Assembly (NCBI RefSeq): GCF_958979055.1 | Contig: NC_084899.1 | Coordinates: 756,501-820,500 of the forward strand | Source of the DNA: Alnus glutinosa | Taxonomy: Eukaryota > Streptophyta > Magnoliopsida > Fagales > Betulaceae | Reading direction: 5' to 3' | Length of the DNA stretch: 64,000 nt | In this document: in pieces, positions 21,976 through 34,841 of the stretch | How positions within the stretch are numbered: the stretch's first letter is position 1 | Layout of the letters: each line of letters starts with the position of its first letter | Notes under the pieces: generated by a model | What the model was told of the DNA's origin: nothing | What the model saw: only the letters and a program-made list of their open reading frames with translations | Database searches by the model: none | Translations under genes and position numbers: made by a program

Positions 21976-22610
21976 TAATAATTCTTGCTGCAACTCGTTG
22001 TGAAGAAATGGTGGCCGGTATTGAGATATGGAGCAAAGAATGACAAGTTTGGAGTATATATATATATTAGGTGTGGAAGAGAGATGGATTGGTGAAATAG
22101 TCTATGGTACTTGCAAGTCTTTTAAAGGGGGAGATGGATGCTATCTTGCTATCGCCTAATATTCAAAAAATATCACCAACTGCTCTCCCAACCATGACCG
22201 ATTGCGTTGAGGTTTCTGCAGCTGTTGATTTTTCTCTGCTTCTCTTCTGTACAACATGGAATTCTTCCACACGTATATTTATACACACGGATCTTTCATC
22301 TTTAGGCAATATTGTAGATTATAGCCGGCTGTCGGTTGATGACTTCCCAAGCCAGTCCACATAGTTGGTTCAAGATCAAAATGACAAGGCTACCCTCCTT
22401 TGACTTTTTGTATTATTAATGACTTGGAGAAATAGAAAAAGTAACTATTATTAATTTTGGTTTTTTGCCTTTGGAATTGGAACTTTTTTTTGTATCAAAG
22501 CATATTCATCCCCTTTTGCAGTGTGCAGCTAGCTAAAGGGATTAGGCCTAGCCGCAAACTGTGATATTTTCCATGAACTAATTAAATTGACTTCTTTGTT
22601 TTATTTTGCT
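21976..22610 (-). promoter_or_regulatory. promoter region of the RIPK-like gene
   Basis: An (AT) TATA-type stretch at about 22058-22070 lies some 85-95 bases upstream of the start codon. Two TTGACT W-box cores (22400-22405 and 22587-22592, on the plus strand) are present; W-boxes bind WRKY factors and are common in defence-induced promoters. The motifs are short and could occur by chance. Confidence 0.4.
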
Positions 22611-23010
22611 AAGTTGATTGAGCAACTCTTAACTTTTTCTGCAAATAACCATAATTGAGTTTGTAAACGACAACATCACGCTGGGGTCACGATGATGCCT
22701 GCAGACCGCAGTTACTGACATTTTAAACAATGGAAACTCAAGGATGGACTCGAAAGCTCTTATGGACAAGAGTTAACGTCAGGGTTAAAAATATTTGTTA
22801 GCCGGGGTCAATAGATTAAATTTTTATTTTGTTTCTTTTTTTTTTTTCTTTTTGAAATTGAGGGGAGCCATGGCCTATCTATCTTTTACCGTCCCTCCTA
22901 AGTCCGTCATTGAGGAGATCTAGTGTGGTGTTCAGTTATATGCAGATCGATTGGCCAATGAAATTAAATGGCCATCAGGCCCAACACAAAACATGATTAA
23001 GTTCTACTAG

Positions 23011-23152
23011 TTATGGTTTTAAAAACACTTTTATTTTTATTTAATTTATTTTTTCAAAATCAAAAACATTTTTTTAAAAAAGAAAAAATTATTAACAAAT
23101 AATTCAAAACAAGAACAGTTTTTAATTTAAACCCTAGCAAAAAATACATTTT

Positions 23153-23197
<45 letters not shown>

Positions 23198-23220
23198 TTT
23201 TTAAAATCATTATCAAACAT
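23011..23220. mobile_element. MITE-like element with 'TTTGATAATGATTTT' ends
   Basis: The right end read inward is ATGTTTGATAATGATTTTAA; the left is TAGTTATGGTTTTAAAAAC. The same ends bound another copy at 63337-63507. An (AT)n tract has expanded inside (about 23154-23195). Confidence 0.5.
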
Positions 23221-24868
23221 ACAAACTGGACGCGTATTCTCACCACTAATATTCAAGAAATCCAGCTGCCATTTCACACGAGGCGGCATGAGGATTTCCT
23301 CGTGAACTATTCATAAGAGGGGCAATCTCGTCATAGTGGGAAAGTGTTCTTTAGACATCATAAGATTAAAAAAAAGGTTGGTCTGCTTTCACTTCAGTAT
23401 CGTTTACCTTCTAGAAAGCTTATATTATATCAAAATTTGTAATCTGCCAAATTACCTAACAACCCTTCATGGGCGATTAATAATAAAACACAGACTGATC
23501 ACAACCGTCAGGCTGTGGACTTGTCCTGGCCTGTTCGGCAGATCAGATGGTCATGATTCTTCCAGCAGTTGACCACAGATACAACAAGGGGGGGGCCCGC
23601 TTGGTGGTTGAGGTGTCATCCCGCCAGACCATGTCTAATGATCGTGTTCATTCTTCGTTCTTAGCAAAAGAAACAGAATAAAATTTGGCAATGAATTTTT
23701 ATATTCGATCTCTATATATGTTGTATGAAATAAGGCGTGTTTCCCTTGCATAGAATAACATAAGGAAGATAGAGGGTAGGTGATCTAAGCATAATTTAAA
23801 ATTAACAAAGTTAATTAAACTAATTGATAAGCGGTATCATCCTATCATTTCAATAATTATCTTGTTTAGTTGTTTAATTATTATGTTCTTCGCAAAAGAA
23901 AGAAATTAAAATCAATGAAATTTTGGAAATGTCAATTTTTTTTTATTAAATTGATCAACATCTATCCAAAATGTCTCAAGTTATTACTTTTGACCATGTG
24001 CCAAGGTAACAATTAGAAGTATTTGTAAGGAAAAAAGAATTTAGTAAAAGAATTTATTGGAGTGGGCCGGTAAATGATAGCTTCGATGTTTAAGTCAATG
24101 TAAATCAAAGTGGAATAATATTCGATGCTTAAGAGTTTACCGCTCTTTATAGCATATTTTATGGTAATCGTATGCAACGTGTTAAGCCTTCATTGGATAT
24201 GCATGTTGCATACATCTCATGACTCCTCTCATGAAGAAGGTTACTGGTGTGCCAAATGAGAGGATCTAGCTAGCGTGGTGTCATACAATTGTTCCTTGCT
24301 TGATTGATGAATTGAGTATGGGGTCTACAAATTCAACATTACATATATTCTATTAAAACCGCATGCAAGAATTACATACAATTTTTAATGTATGTCAAGT
24401 TTATAAAATGAATTAAAGAAAATTTCTTCTAGGAGAGTTTTATCCTTTTATGTTTTTATAAAATGAGGTGTTGATAATGGTGTTGTTTATTAATATTATA
24501 GGTGTCAGCAGAATTTAGACAAAAATTAATCAAAATTAATTGGCCGATAAACTTGCTTTCCACGTTTTTTTCTGTTTTTTTTATTTTGGAATTCGCTTTC
24601 CACGTTGTTGTGTGAAAGGCTCGTCGCCTTCGAGACGTACACTCGGAGAGAAGGATCCATGAAGGTGTCCCAGCAATTTTGTCAGAGGGTAGTAGGTACG
24701 TGGGACCATGCTTCGTGTCGTCATCTAGAGAAAGTCAATGGGCATAGTTGTCATTTCGTAACTGAAAATTACGACCACGTCAACGTGAAAGTCATGAGAG
24801 TGATCTTTCCCTTGGAGCCAAGGTGCATGCATGAAAACCAAAAATAACCTATAACATCCCAAAACCAG

Positions 24869-24909
<41 letters not shown>

Positions 24910-25080
24910 TCAAAAAAAGATAATTAGAAACAAGAGGATAAAAGGCTTGGAATATGATCAAAGCATCAATTTTTTTTTTTTCACTTGACAAGGGAAAAGG
25001 CGCTATAAAGGGTCTTTTTCACTATTGATCTAAATGAAAGAGAGAATGGAAGACTAATTAAAAATGAAACTAGACATTAA
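23221..25080. other. intergenic, upstream of the RIPK-like gene
   Basis: Two less AT-rich stretches (23320-23640 and 24600-24850) contain short open frames without family resemblance or splice context; I do not call them genes. A facing T-run/A-run pair at 24869-24909 can form a perfect hairpin. Confidence 0.4.
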
Positions 25081-25084
25081 AGAT

Positions 25085-25370
25085 AATTTGGTATTTAAGG
25101 GTCGGTTTGTTTTAGTAATTTCAAACCTGCAATTTTGAAACGATATGAAAACGTGATTTTTAAAAGCACAATTAAAGTGTTTTGTAAAATTTCAATTTGA
25201 CATTTAAAATTATTCATTTTTAAAAATGCACCCTATAGTCTACGATTTGAAAATGAAAACTTTTTTATATTTGTAAACCGCACCCTAAACAATATATTTT
25301 CTATAATTTGATTTAAAATCTTACTTTTGATATGCAAAATCGCATTGTCAAACACTTTCTTTATTTTGTA
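25085..25370. repeat. AT-rich MITE-like repeat
   Basis: Repeated internal phrases such as 'gcaccctatagtctacgatt' and 'cgcaccctaaacaa', and similar ends ('ggtcggtttgttttag' and 'gcattgtcaaacac'), suggest a MITE. No target duplication was defined. A related-looking stretch occurs at 47560-48070. Confidence 0.3.
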
Positions 25371-25591
25371 TGAAGTGGCTATCAAAGCTAATTTTTGACC
25401 TCAAAGACAACTCGTTTTGAGTTTTGATCCCCACACTGAAAATTCTAATTCTACCCTGAAAATGATACTCCCATTGCTAAGTTCAGATACTCATATATCA
25501 CTAGCTATTTAAAAGGTTTCGTTGGTTTTAGACTATATATATATATGATGATGATCATGCCATACGCTCCACCAATCATTCGTGCATATAT

Positions 25592-25636
<45 letters not shown>

Positions 25637-25756
25637 AGATAGCCTTATAATAAATTTATTATTTTTTACCAATTTAACATTGTATCAGAAATTATGATTT
25701 CACAGCAAAGCAATGATCTTATTATTTGTGAGCTAGATAGCCTCTTCTTCTTCTTC

Positions 25757-25788
<32 letters not shown>

Positions 25789-27435
25789 CTGGTCAGATTA
25801 GTGTTGTAAAGTTGCAACCCGAATTACGACTACTACTACTACTACTATTATTATTATTATTATTTGGGGGGGGGGGGTTTGGGGTTGGTTGGGGGCATTA
25901 ATTACTTATCCATCATTTTATATATTATTTGATCAATGTTATATATAATATCTTATTTAATTATTATTAGTATAATGATCTGTTTGTAAAGGTCAAGAAA
26001 TTTGGATGACCTAATCGATCCAATTCTACAACTACCTCATGTTTATCTTTGGAATCTTACCAAACAGCCAAGGATCAAATTTCTAGAAAGTTTCATATCT
26101 TACTTTGACTTGATCTTAATTTCCTCCAAAAGCTTTCTTCTCGAAGCTGGTTGCTATCACTACACATCTTGGTTTCTCGAAGCCAATAGTAAGACAATTT
26201 TTTTGTTTTAAAAAAATAATTAAGGTTGCTTCTGCTCTTGTACCAAAGTTGAGGGAGAAATTAATTGCTCCAATTATTAAAAATGAATTCGGCTGAAATC
26301 GAAGACACAATTTCATTGCATGTTCATACCCTTATCCATTCACCGCTGAATCCTGCCGCCCTGTTCAATTCATCAAAGAAAAGACTTATCAGACAAGACA
26401 GTCTGTGCGATGGGTTTGACTAGCTGCTCAAATTAACGATGGTGAAACAACTAATTACAAGTTATTATTATCACAGAAAAATGCTATAATTCTTTATAGT
26501 GTTCACATGAACGATAATTATTAGATGATATGGATGAAATTTTTTAATTTTTTTTTATTACATTTATGTTCTTTTAGATAGACATCGGAAGAACATTAGA
26601 AAGAACACTAAAAGGAATTCTAATATTCCTTATTATTATATTATATGAAATTGTTTTTAGGGTATATATTACAATTTTTACTATAAATAATGATTTAACA
26701 TAATATTTAAGCAAAAGATTTTACGTGTTGAGTTTTACTTATTGAGTGGGAGATTAAACTTACAAGTAAATAAAAGTGTTAAAATATTAATTTAAGTTTC
26801 TTATTTAATATCCGCTTAAATTTTTTGAAATAAACGTTAATTTAAAATTTATAGTACACAAAGAAAGCTACACTTATTAGGCCTGTGGGGAGGCGTAGAA
26901 TTTTTGTTAAGACAAGAAAATGTGAAAGTCTAGTATGTAGGCGGGCAGAAGATTTGTAATTAGTATGAGCGTGTTTTAGGAAGGTGAAGGCTGACGGTCA
27001 ATGTTCTGGTGGGCCTATTTTTGTGACGTAACACACACGCTTGATAAAGGTCGGAAGAACTCGGATGAAGACTGGATGTAAAGCGTGTCAGCGCCGTGCG
27101 CCGTGTCATTGTGTAAAAAATAAGAATGGTCAGAACCCTTAGTTGTTGTCCACTTAGACTACATCCTTTGGTTGACACTGCAAACGAGGCTGCTTATATA
27201 AGACAACCTTTTCTGTCCACTTGGATTATATATGAATCATGTGAACATAGTAAACAGTGGCAACTGTTTTATATATTCTTTGAATCATATATATACATAT
27301 ATATATTTGGCCACAATTTTATAAAGAATGAATTGGGTTATGTTTGAAGCGTGTTGTGCTTTCGTTTGTTAATGTGTTTGTTTTGAAATAAGAAGCGTGT
27401 TTAAACCGGCCGGATCTAGTAGTTTTTATCGGCTA
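25371..27435. other. intergenic with simple repeats
   Basis: Contains (CT)n at 25592-25633, a T-run at about 25768-25788, ACT/ATT triplets at 25830-25863 and a G-run at 25866-25877. The frames at 26002-26316 are not recognised. Confidence 0.4.
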
Positions 27436-27439
27436 ATTA

Positions 27440-27700
27440 AGTAAGCCATGATTTTAATTGAAAAATATTACATGAGATTGGTTATGGTAATTAGCTTCCT
27501 TTGTCATTGAATACTGCAAGTGGCGGATAGTGGGGGAAGGGGGGGAAAATTTCCCAAATGGAATTCAGCAGTACTTTCTGATATGAGTCAGAGTCTTTGG
27601 GCTTCTATCAAACTTGGAAATGCTAATTCGAGGGAAAATTCAAATTGGCATTATGTCATACGACCGTTTAGATCAACATTGTTAGGCTATACTGATGTGG
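27440..27700 (+). repeat. diverged local duplication, unit 1
   Basis: Shares with 28525-28790, in the same order, 'taagccatgatttt', 'gagtcagagtctttgggctt' (diverged), 'caaacttggaaatgcta' and 'cgtttagatcaacat'. Identity is moderate, so the duplication is old. No coding function was recognised in either unit. Confidence 0.55.
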
Positions 27701-27913
27701 GAACAAATAGATTAGGGGCCAATTAGTGAAAAGCTCACCGATCGAGACAAAGAGCTGTAAAAGTTTAGGAGTTGACAATTGCAAGGCTATCACGTGACAA
27801 AAATTCAAGTAACATCCAATAGGGACTACCTCTACAAAATCTTTCATAAAAAGGGTCAGCGTTTTAAAAAGAACAGATAAGTTTTTCGTAGCCTTTATTT
27901 TTATTGAAATTAC

Positions 27914-28356
27914 TTTACAAAAAGATATCAAATTATACGTCGTTTAGAGATAAGTGTATTGAACTAGTAAACATTTCAAACTGAGGTATCTACGTTTCTA
28001 AACGTCTCACTTAAGGGTACTCCGTTAGGATTTACTGTTAAACCTGTCAAAATTCTCAAATACCCATATGTTTTCTTTTAAAAAAAAATTATAAATTTTT
28101 TTAAAGATTCAGGTATGGATATTTTTGTAAATTCCGTTAAATTTTAAACAACACCTAAACCCTAGCATTTTTTTCTTCTCTTTTTTTTTTGCCAAAAAAT
28201 TGGGTATTTTTGGTATTCCGTTATGATTTAACAGCAAATCTTAATGGAGTACCCTTAAGTGAGACGTTTGAAAACGTGGATACCCCAGTTTGAGACATTT
28301 GTTAGATCAGTATCTTTATCTCAAAACGGCGTGTAATTCGATACTCTTTTGTGAAG
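27914..28356. mobile_element. MITE with about 150-bp terminal inverted repeats
   Basis: Left arm 'acaaaaagatatcaaattat', 'taaacgtctcacttaagggt', 'actccgttaggatttactgt'. The right arm in reverse complement reads 'acaaaagagtatcgaattac', 'aaacgtctcacttaagggta', 'ctccattaagatttgctgtt'. The short T/A-rich centre has no ORF. Long arms suggest a Mutator-like derivative. It sits between the two units of the local duplication. Confidence 0.7.
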
Positions 28357-28524
28357 TTAACTATTTTTATTTTACTGAGTATTTCTCTCAAAATCCATTG
28401 CTAACTTAATCATCAAAAGCTCCTTGTCGACCTCCCTTAGGACCCACATCACCCCGGTGGTCTCTCTTTATTTTGCAGGAACCTATCATCGAGTCCGACC
28501 GAGCGAAAATCTAGATTATCATTA

Positions 28525-28790
28525 AGCCATGATTTTTGTTGACAAATACATGAGACCGTTATGGCAACTTTCTTTGATATTATTCAAATCTTACACCCGT
28601 GAAAGTGAGTGGGTAGGGAGGGTAGCTAGGGTGACAAATTTCCCAATAGAATATAGTAGTAGTTTCGGATACATACGAGTCAGTCTTTGTACTTCTACCA
28701 AACTTGGAAATGCTAAATTCAAATAATTGACATCATGGCAGACGCAGTACTTTCGCCCGTTTACATCAACATCTATTGTTTACGCTATAC
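28525..28790 (+). repeat. diverged local duplication, unit 2
   Basis: Counterpart of 27440-27700, separated from it by the MITE at 27914-28356 and about 170 bases of other sequence. Confidence 0.55.
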
Positions 28791-29763
28791 AATACGTAAT
28801 TGACCTTAATTAAGTTTGTTAACGAGCAAGCATTGATGCCAACAGTAACCTTAATTAGCCAAATCCAAAACGATCAGGATTTAGTGCAACGAAGTTATTC
28901 ATTGTTCGTACTCCACCTGCTCGAACAAGTGCTCGAACAACTCGAGCTTCATATGCTTAAACTAGTCAGGCATCTGTTCGATCGGGGCTCCATGCATGTG
29001 CAATGAACAACCTTGTTGCATGGATCCCACCCAATCCAGAGAACCAAAAATGGGATCAGTTGAGTCTTAGGTGTAAGCATGACGACTAACCTCGTTTCAA
29101 ACCATAAAGAAGCTTATAATATTGACTTTTTGTTTTGCCTACAGATGCTCATGTACAAGCTAGCTACCAGAGAAGCTCAATAAATTAATCAATTGACACC
29201 TGTATCAAAATGTAATAATGATATTTGTAATTTTTTTTTTCCTTTTATTTATTTTTATTTTGTGCCATAGATGAGCCCGATTACTTTGCATAGTGAGGAG
29301 CCCGGTGGTATGGGCCGAAATGGGGGCCCATGTTAGAATGGATTCTTTCTTCTTTGTCCACATCATGTTTGGCACGCGCATTAATCAAAGATTCCTGTCC
29401 CTTAGCGAACAAATCCAACACACAATGGGTAAAATTCCACGTAAACAACCAAAACAATATATTATTTATTTATATATATATATATATAAAAAAAATAATA
29501 ATATCTTGAATATTCTAATGGTCCCGATTCCTTTGTCTTGTGTCTCACGTTATTTTCGAGCCCGGTATTATACAGAAGGGTACTGATAGAGAAATCTGTT
29601 TTTAAGTATGTTTATATATTATACTTCACATTCGTATTCCAAGAGTTAGTCTTTTTTTTTTTTCTTTTTTTACTTTTTTCTTTTTTCTTTTTTTTTAACA
29701 AAAGTTAATCTAAGAGTGACGTGACAATGCCATGGTAGGCTTGGTAGCACAATAAAACAATGG

Positions 29764-29821
<58 letters not shown>

Positions 29822-30501
29822 AGAGACAAATTTAATCTGATTATATATAAGCCTGAAGATAAATTATAACTTGTGTGAAACACATGTACATTTTAATAAC
29901 TGGCAGAGTTTTTTGCCAAATTTTTACTTGCTTTATTAAACTTATATGTGTTTAAAATGCAAGTAAGAATTACATGCTGTATTGAAAATGCAAAGCCTGA
30001 TGTTCTCTATTCTTTCATTGAAAAACCTTTTGACATATTTTTAAAAATTCATGAAACGTTCATTTTTTAAAACCTAACCATGTTAATTTTGTAACAAGAT
30101 TATCTATCGTCACTTATTCATGGATCGAGATCCTCTACAGGTGGAGATTTTTTGTAATTCTTGAACAAGTAATTGTAAGAGACTCTAAAGAAAACTCACT
30201 TCTCCAAACAAAATGCCTATTTGCCCAACCACTTGTCCAGGTAAATAAACTCCATCAAATTCTATAACAAAAACTGTTAGGAATCTAATTCCTTTATTCA
30301 TCATATACATCTTATTGATCGTCTCATATAAGACAATCAAATGGTTAAATCCATCTAATTCAGGAAGAGAAATGCTAGACATTCTAACATTTTTTTTAGA
30401 ATTTGGTTCCAACCTGATGTATCACAATCCTATGAGATCGTGGTACACTTTTTAAAATAATAAATTTCATGAAATTGTGACACATTAAATTAGAACTAAA
30501 T

Positions 30502-30550
<49 letters not shown>

Positions 30551-31735
30551 GTCTGAATATCTAACCTTCGTTATCCAAAATGTCTTTTCGTGTGCTCTTC
30601 AAATTCTTTTTCTCTCCTGTCCAAATTTTTAATACCCACCAAACCCTTGATTTTTTTATTTTTTATTTTTTTGTTCAAACCCTAGATTCAAGGTATCACA
30701 CCATCCACACGTTTCTAAGGCTTATTTTTCTGTGGGCGAAAATTGGTCCCACGTTTCAATCCCGTAGAGGGTGAGAATAGTGACATGAAAATGTCACTAC
30801 TCATTGGTTCATCTCATAATTAAGCCAGCATCGCGGTCATCATGCTGTCCCATGCACCTTTCAATGCCTTGTTGTTTTTTGGTTTATAAATGCATGCTGA
30901 CATGCTGTCCAATCCTAATATATCTTTTTGGACAGTTGTTTCTTTTAAATTGAGTTGTTTTAAAATATAAAATTAATATGTAAAATTGGCATGTATTCTT
31001 TTAGACATTTTAATTTTTTTTTTTTAAAAAAAAAATATCTGTTTTTCAGCTAAAAAATACGTACCAATTTTCTAAATTGAATTGAAAAAAATCTCTCCAG
31101 AATAATTTAGAGAAAATTTATGTCCTCTTATCTTGCTTTATCTCTAACAATGACAACAAAATTTACGAAAATTGAGACACACAGCAGTCAGAAGTGATGG
31201 CAGAGGGGTCTGCGTCTTCTAGATGGGGCTTTTGAGAATCATGGACCAAAGCAATTTGTCAGTGCACAAATAAAAATCTTTTGAGATCCATACAATAATG
31301 AAAAGATTTCTCACTTGGACATTCCAAGTGAGGAGTTTTTTTTTTTTTAAAAAAAAAAAAAAAAGAAATGAAAAAGAAATTATTTGACTAAATAACCTTG
31401 TCTAATTAAAATAGAAACAAAATAATTAAAAAATATTACTTGACAATGTCTTTTATTCTTTACAAAAATATTACCAATTAATGTATAATTGGTACCTGAG
31501 TTTGGATTTAAAAAATGAAAAAAAAAAAAATACTTATACTTTATAAATTTATCAATTTAATACATTCATCCATCTATCATCTAAAGATTTAATGAAATTT
31601 TTGCCACGCGTATAAAAAGCCATAAAAGATAAATAAAATGCTTTCATGGATACAAAATGCCACCTTACCTTGACACTTAAAAAAACTTCAAAAAAATATA
31701 ATTAAAGGTGGTAGAGAGGCTGTCTCTTCCATCTT
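28791..31735. other. intergenic with (AT)n and poly(A) tracts
   Basis: Contains (AT)n at 29766-29818, a pure run of about 41 A at 30508-30548, and a T/A hairpin at about 31330-31365. The frame at 30185-30412 has no recognisable domain. No gene was supported. Confidence 0.4.
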
Positions 31736-31739
31736 CACT

Positions 31740-31802
31740 ACTAGGAGGTGGCCGTAGGGGCGGAGACACTTGAGGCTTTATGGCCCCCTAAGCCCCAAGT
31801 TC

Positions 31803-31833
<31 letters not shown>

Positions 31834-32450
31834 AAATAAATAAATAAATAAAAATTCACCCCTAATTTTATTTATTTATTTATTTATTAGTTTTGGCCCC
31901 CTCAAATTGTAAAAGCTGGCTCCGCCCGGCTGGATCAATCAAACCACCTATAAATCACACCTATAAAAGAAGATTTTGGAATGGTTTGACCAATCCTGAA
32001 AGCTTATTTAGGAGTATTCGGTTCAAAAAATTCTTAAGCGTCCCAAATAAGAGGGTAGTCCATCTACCCTTAAAAGCTCATTTAGGGGCGGCCATACCTC
32101 TCACCCCCAAGTGGGGGGGGGGGGGGGGGGGTCCAATCACCCAACCTTTGGTGTGTGTGTACGTGTCTTTTTGTAGTTTTTTAAAAATTAACAGTTCATA
32201 TTGTGTCAACAAGAAAAATAAGAGAAAAATGTGACTTGCAGGTGGCTGAACCACTCCTTTGGTCAGAAATGATAGTTCAACTACCTCCAATAGCCGTTTT
32301 GGAGTGGCTAAATCAAACTCTTTTGCCAAAAAGAATAGTTTGACCACCTTATTAGCTAGTTTGAGGGTGACTAAGAGGGAGTGGCTAGAATGGTTTAAGG
32401 GGGGGCTAACCACCCTTAGGGGGTAATTAGGCCAACCCTAGTACTCATTT
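31740..32450. repeat. GGGGCGGA-type repeat and G/C homopolymer tracts
   Basis: 'aggggcggagac' near 31755 and 'ggctccgcccgg' near 31918 are inverted counterparts that bound a pyrimidine/TTTA-rich repeat, with 22 C at 31802-31823 next to an A-run. A second segment (32040-32430) has repeated 'gtggctgaaccact' / 'agtggctagaatgg' phrases and 19 G at 32113-32131. A short relative of the GGGCGGA..TCCGCCC unit is at 43305-43350. Confidence 0.4.
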
Positions 32451-32512
32451 TTTATTTATTTATTTATTTAATTAATTCACAAAATGTATCGCATCCTTGG
32501 CAACAAATCTTT

Positions 32513-32532
32513 AATCCCTCTCATTCAAATAA
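32513..32532 (+). repeat. left target-site duplication of the LINE
   Basis: AATCCCTCTCATTCAAATAA matches 39070-39089 (AATCCCTCTCTTACAAATAA) with two differences over 20 bases, as expected for an older L1-type insertion. Confidence 0.8.
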
Positions 32533-32653
32533 GCCGCTCTTTTCTCGCTTGAGCTCTCTTTTCTCTTTCCAAGGATAGAATACCCTAGACAGTCTTACTT
32601 TTTTTCTTCATTTTCTCTTCTTTTTCACTCTTGTTTTCTTTTTTATAACAATT

Positions 32654-34841
32654 ATGTCGTCTCAAGAAGCTTTGCAAGCTTTAATTGATGGAACGAAGGC
32701 TCTCGGGTTTGATCATCCAGTGTTAGAAACTATTGAAGAACCCCCTTCAAATCAAAAAGCTTTTGCACTCATTGGGAGACTTCTGTCATTGAAGCCTATG
32801 ACTACCCAAACAGTTAGAGCAACCCTTGCAGTTGCTTGGAGTTTTGTAGCTCCTATAGCTGTGGAAACCCTTGCTCCTAACAAATTTCTTTTGGGCATCT
32901 CTCATGAAGGCCAACTGGATCGTATCCTTCGTCATGGCCCATGGAATATCAGAGGGTCTCTACTCCTGCTTCAACAATTGTCTCCAACTCTTGCACTTGC
33001 TGAAGTTAATTTAACACAGTGTCCGTTTTGGGTGCAAGTTCATGGCCTTCCTTGCCAGAATATGACTACCAGAAATGCAATTATGATTGGGAAAGGCCTG
33101 GGTTCGTTGCTGGAAGTGGAAAATTTGAAAATGCCTGGTATGATCTATAGGCAATTCCTTCGATTTAGGGTTGATATCAACACTGCTTTGCCTTTAAATC
33201 CTAGTTTCAATCTTCCCCATCCAGGCAAGGAGTGTTTGTGGATCAATTTTTCGTTATAAGAGGCTTGGTGATTATTATACTATCTGTGGGTTAATAGGAC
33301 ACAAGCGTCTCAACTGTCCAGGTCCTCTACCCAATGTGCCTTATGTTTTATATAATATTCCACTCCAGGCAGCTGCATCACCAAGTCCACGACTTGTTTA
33401 TGCTCGGGATGATTCAGATTCTATTCTGTCTTTTGAAGGTCCGGCTTTCTCTCGTACAAAGGTGACTTCTTGGTCCTCGCATGGTGGTGAGTCATCCCAC
33501 ATGCAACTTGTGCCTCGCCTTAGTCAGACATATATGGTCTGCCATGTGTCATCTCCCCAAGAATTATCCATTGAATTGAGCATTGAGTGCACTCGAGTGG
33601 AGGAGACAGTCTTGCATCATCAAATCTTGGAATATCAGATGTGAACGAACCACAGTCTGCCATGTTATGAGAGTTCCAGAAATGTCCAGGCAACTTGAGA
33701 CAAAAGTAAGGGTAAGGCGCTTACTGTTTATACACATAAGCCAAAAAATCTACTAACTTTGATTGCATCTAATATGTTCTGTATTAATATTTACGGTTCT
33801 ACCCCTTCACTTTTGGACTCAACCATCACAAAGATTCAGGATGTTTCTGAACAACCTGTTTCAACTCAATAGGCCCATTTCACAAATTTCCTATCATCTT
33901 GGGCCCATCCTAAACCAAACCATCCAATGCAGAAAGTTTATCACCTAAACCATTTCAACTTTATCCTCATTTGCAGCCCATTAAGTTACCACATGATAAC
34001 TCAGCCCAAACCTTTCTCAATTCAGCACTCAATCTGCGCCCATCTACCACAGATCATGACCGAACCCAAATTACTATCCAACCTTTTCACCCTAGCCATC
34101 AACCAATAGAATCCCCTAACCAGTTTCAACTAAAGGCTACTTCCATTAAAACTCCTTCATCTGTATCCCCTCCTAAACTTAATCCCTATACCCGAACCTA
34201 TTATAAATCATCCAAGTCCTCTGCTAAGATGACCCGTTTTCACCCTTACTACACTCAGAGTGTCAACCCAACTTCACCACCTTCACCGACTTTCACATCT
34301 CCTTTACCACCCGCACCTTCTCCTCCCACTTCACCGAATACTCCTTATTTAGTCAATCCTCTGAAGCATGCTCTGCCACAGCTTGAGGATTTGCCAATTG
34401 CTGCTATGAAAAAACAAAGTCTTAAAATATTCCACCACCAACTTATCTGGAATTTATGAAATGGAGCTAGCAGCTGCAACTTTATCTATCACTTCTCTCA
34501 AATATACAGTTCCTATTGAGTCATCAGTGCCACTTTTATTGGGACAGGAAACGGTTCCTGGGGTTTATGTTGGGTTTATTCCACCTTCTGTTATTGTGCC
34601 TCCATATGCTGCTTTTCCAACAGTCAGTACTAGCCATTCCCCATACGAAGACTCTTCTACTAGAGTTGATTTAAATGATATTCCACTACCCACTCGCAGG
34701 TTTTTCAAAGCAGTCTGTGGATCTTGAAGTTTTAATCCTACTGTTTTTGATAAGAATGTTGATGCCGAACATGATGATCAGATTCTAATGCAAGTTGAAG
34801 AAAAGGGGGAGGACCAAGCTGGTCTTCCTCCCAATCCATGA
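32654..34841 (+). pseudogene. LINE ORF1 (DUF4283 / zinc-knuckle RNA-binding protein), broken
   Basis: The first open segment (32654-33259, 201 residues) is DUF4283-like: IGRLLSLKPMTTQTVRATL, W-F-APIAVETLAPNKFLL, LDRILRHGPWNIRGSLLLLQ, FWVQVHGLPCQNMT. After a frameshift near 33245 comes the knuckle region, YYTICGLIGHKRLNCPGP. The usual first Cys is Tyr here, while the second Cys, His and last Cys remain. A Pro/Ser/Thr-rich tail follows in several frames (about 33760-34727), with a stop at 34725. The ancestral stop (TGA, 34839-34841) overlaps the ORF2 start in ATGA. Confidence 0.82.

Noticed and set aside
24605..24847. 80-residue plus-strand frame in a less AT-rich stretch
   Set aside because: It starts with a non-ATG codon, has no splice context and no family resemblance; left as intergenic.
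26002..26316. Overlapping 66-69-residue frames on both strands
   Set aside because: Size expected by chance; no motif recognised.
30508..30548. The A41 tract as the tail of a retroposed gene
   Set aside because: No recognisable body upstream and no flanking duplication was found.
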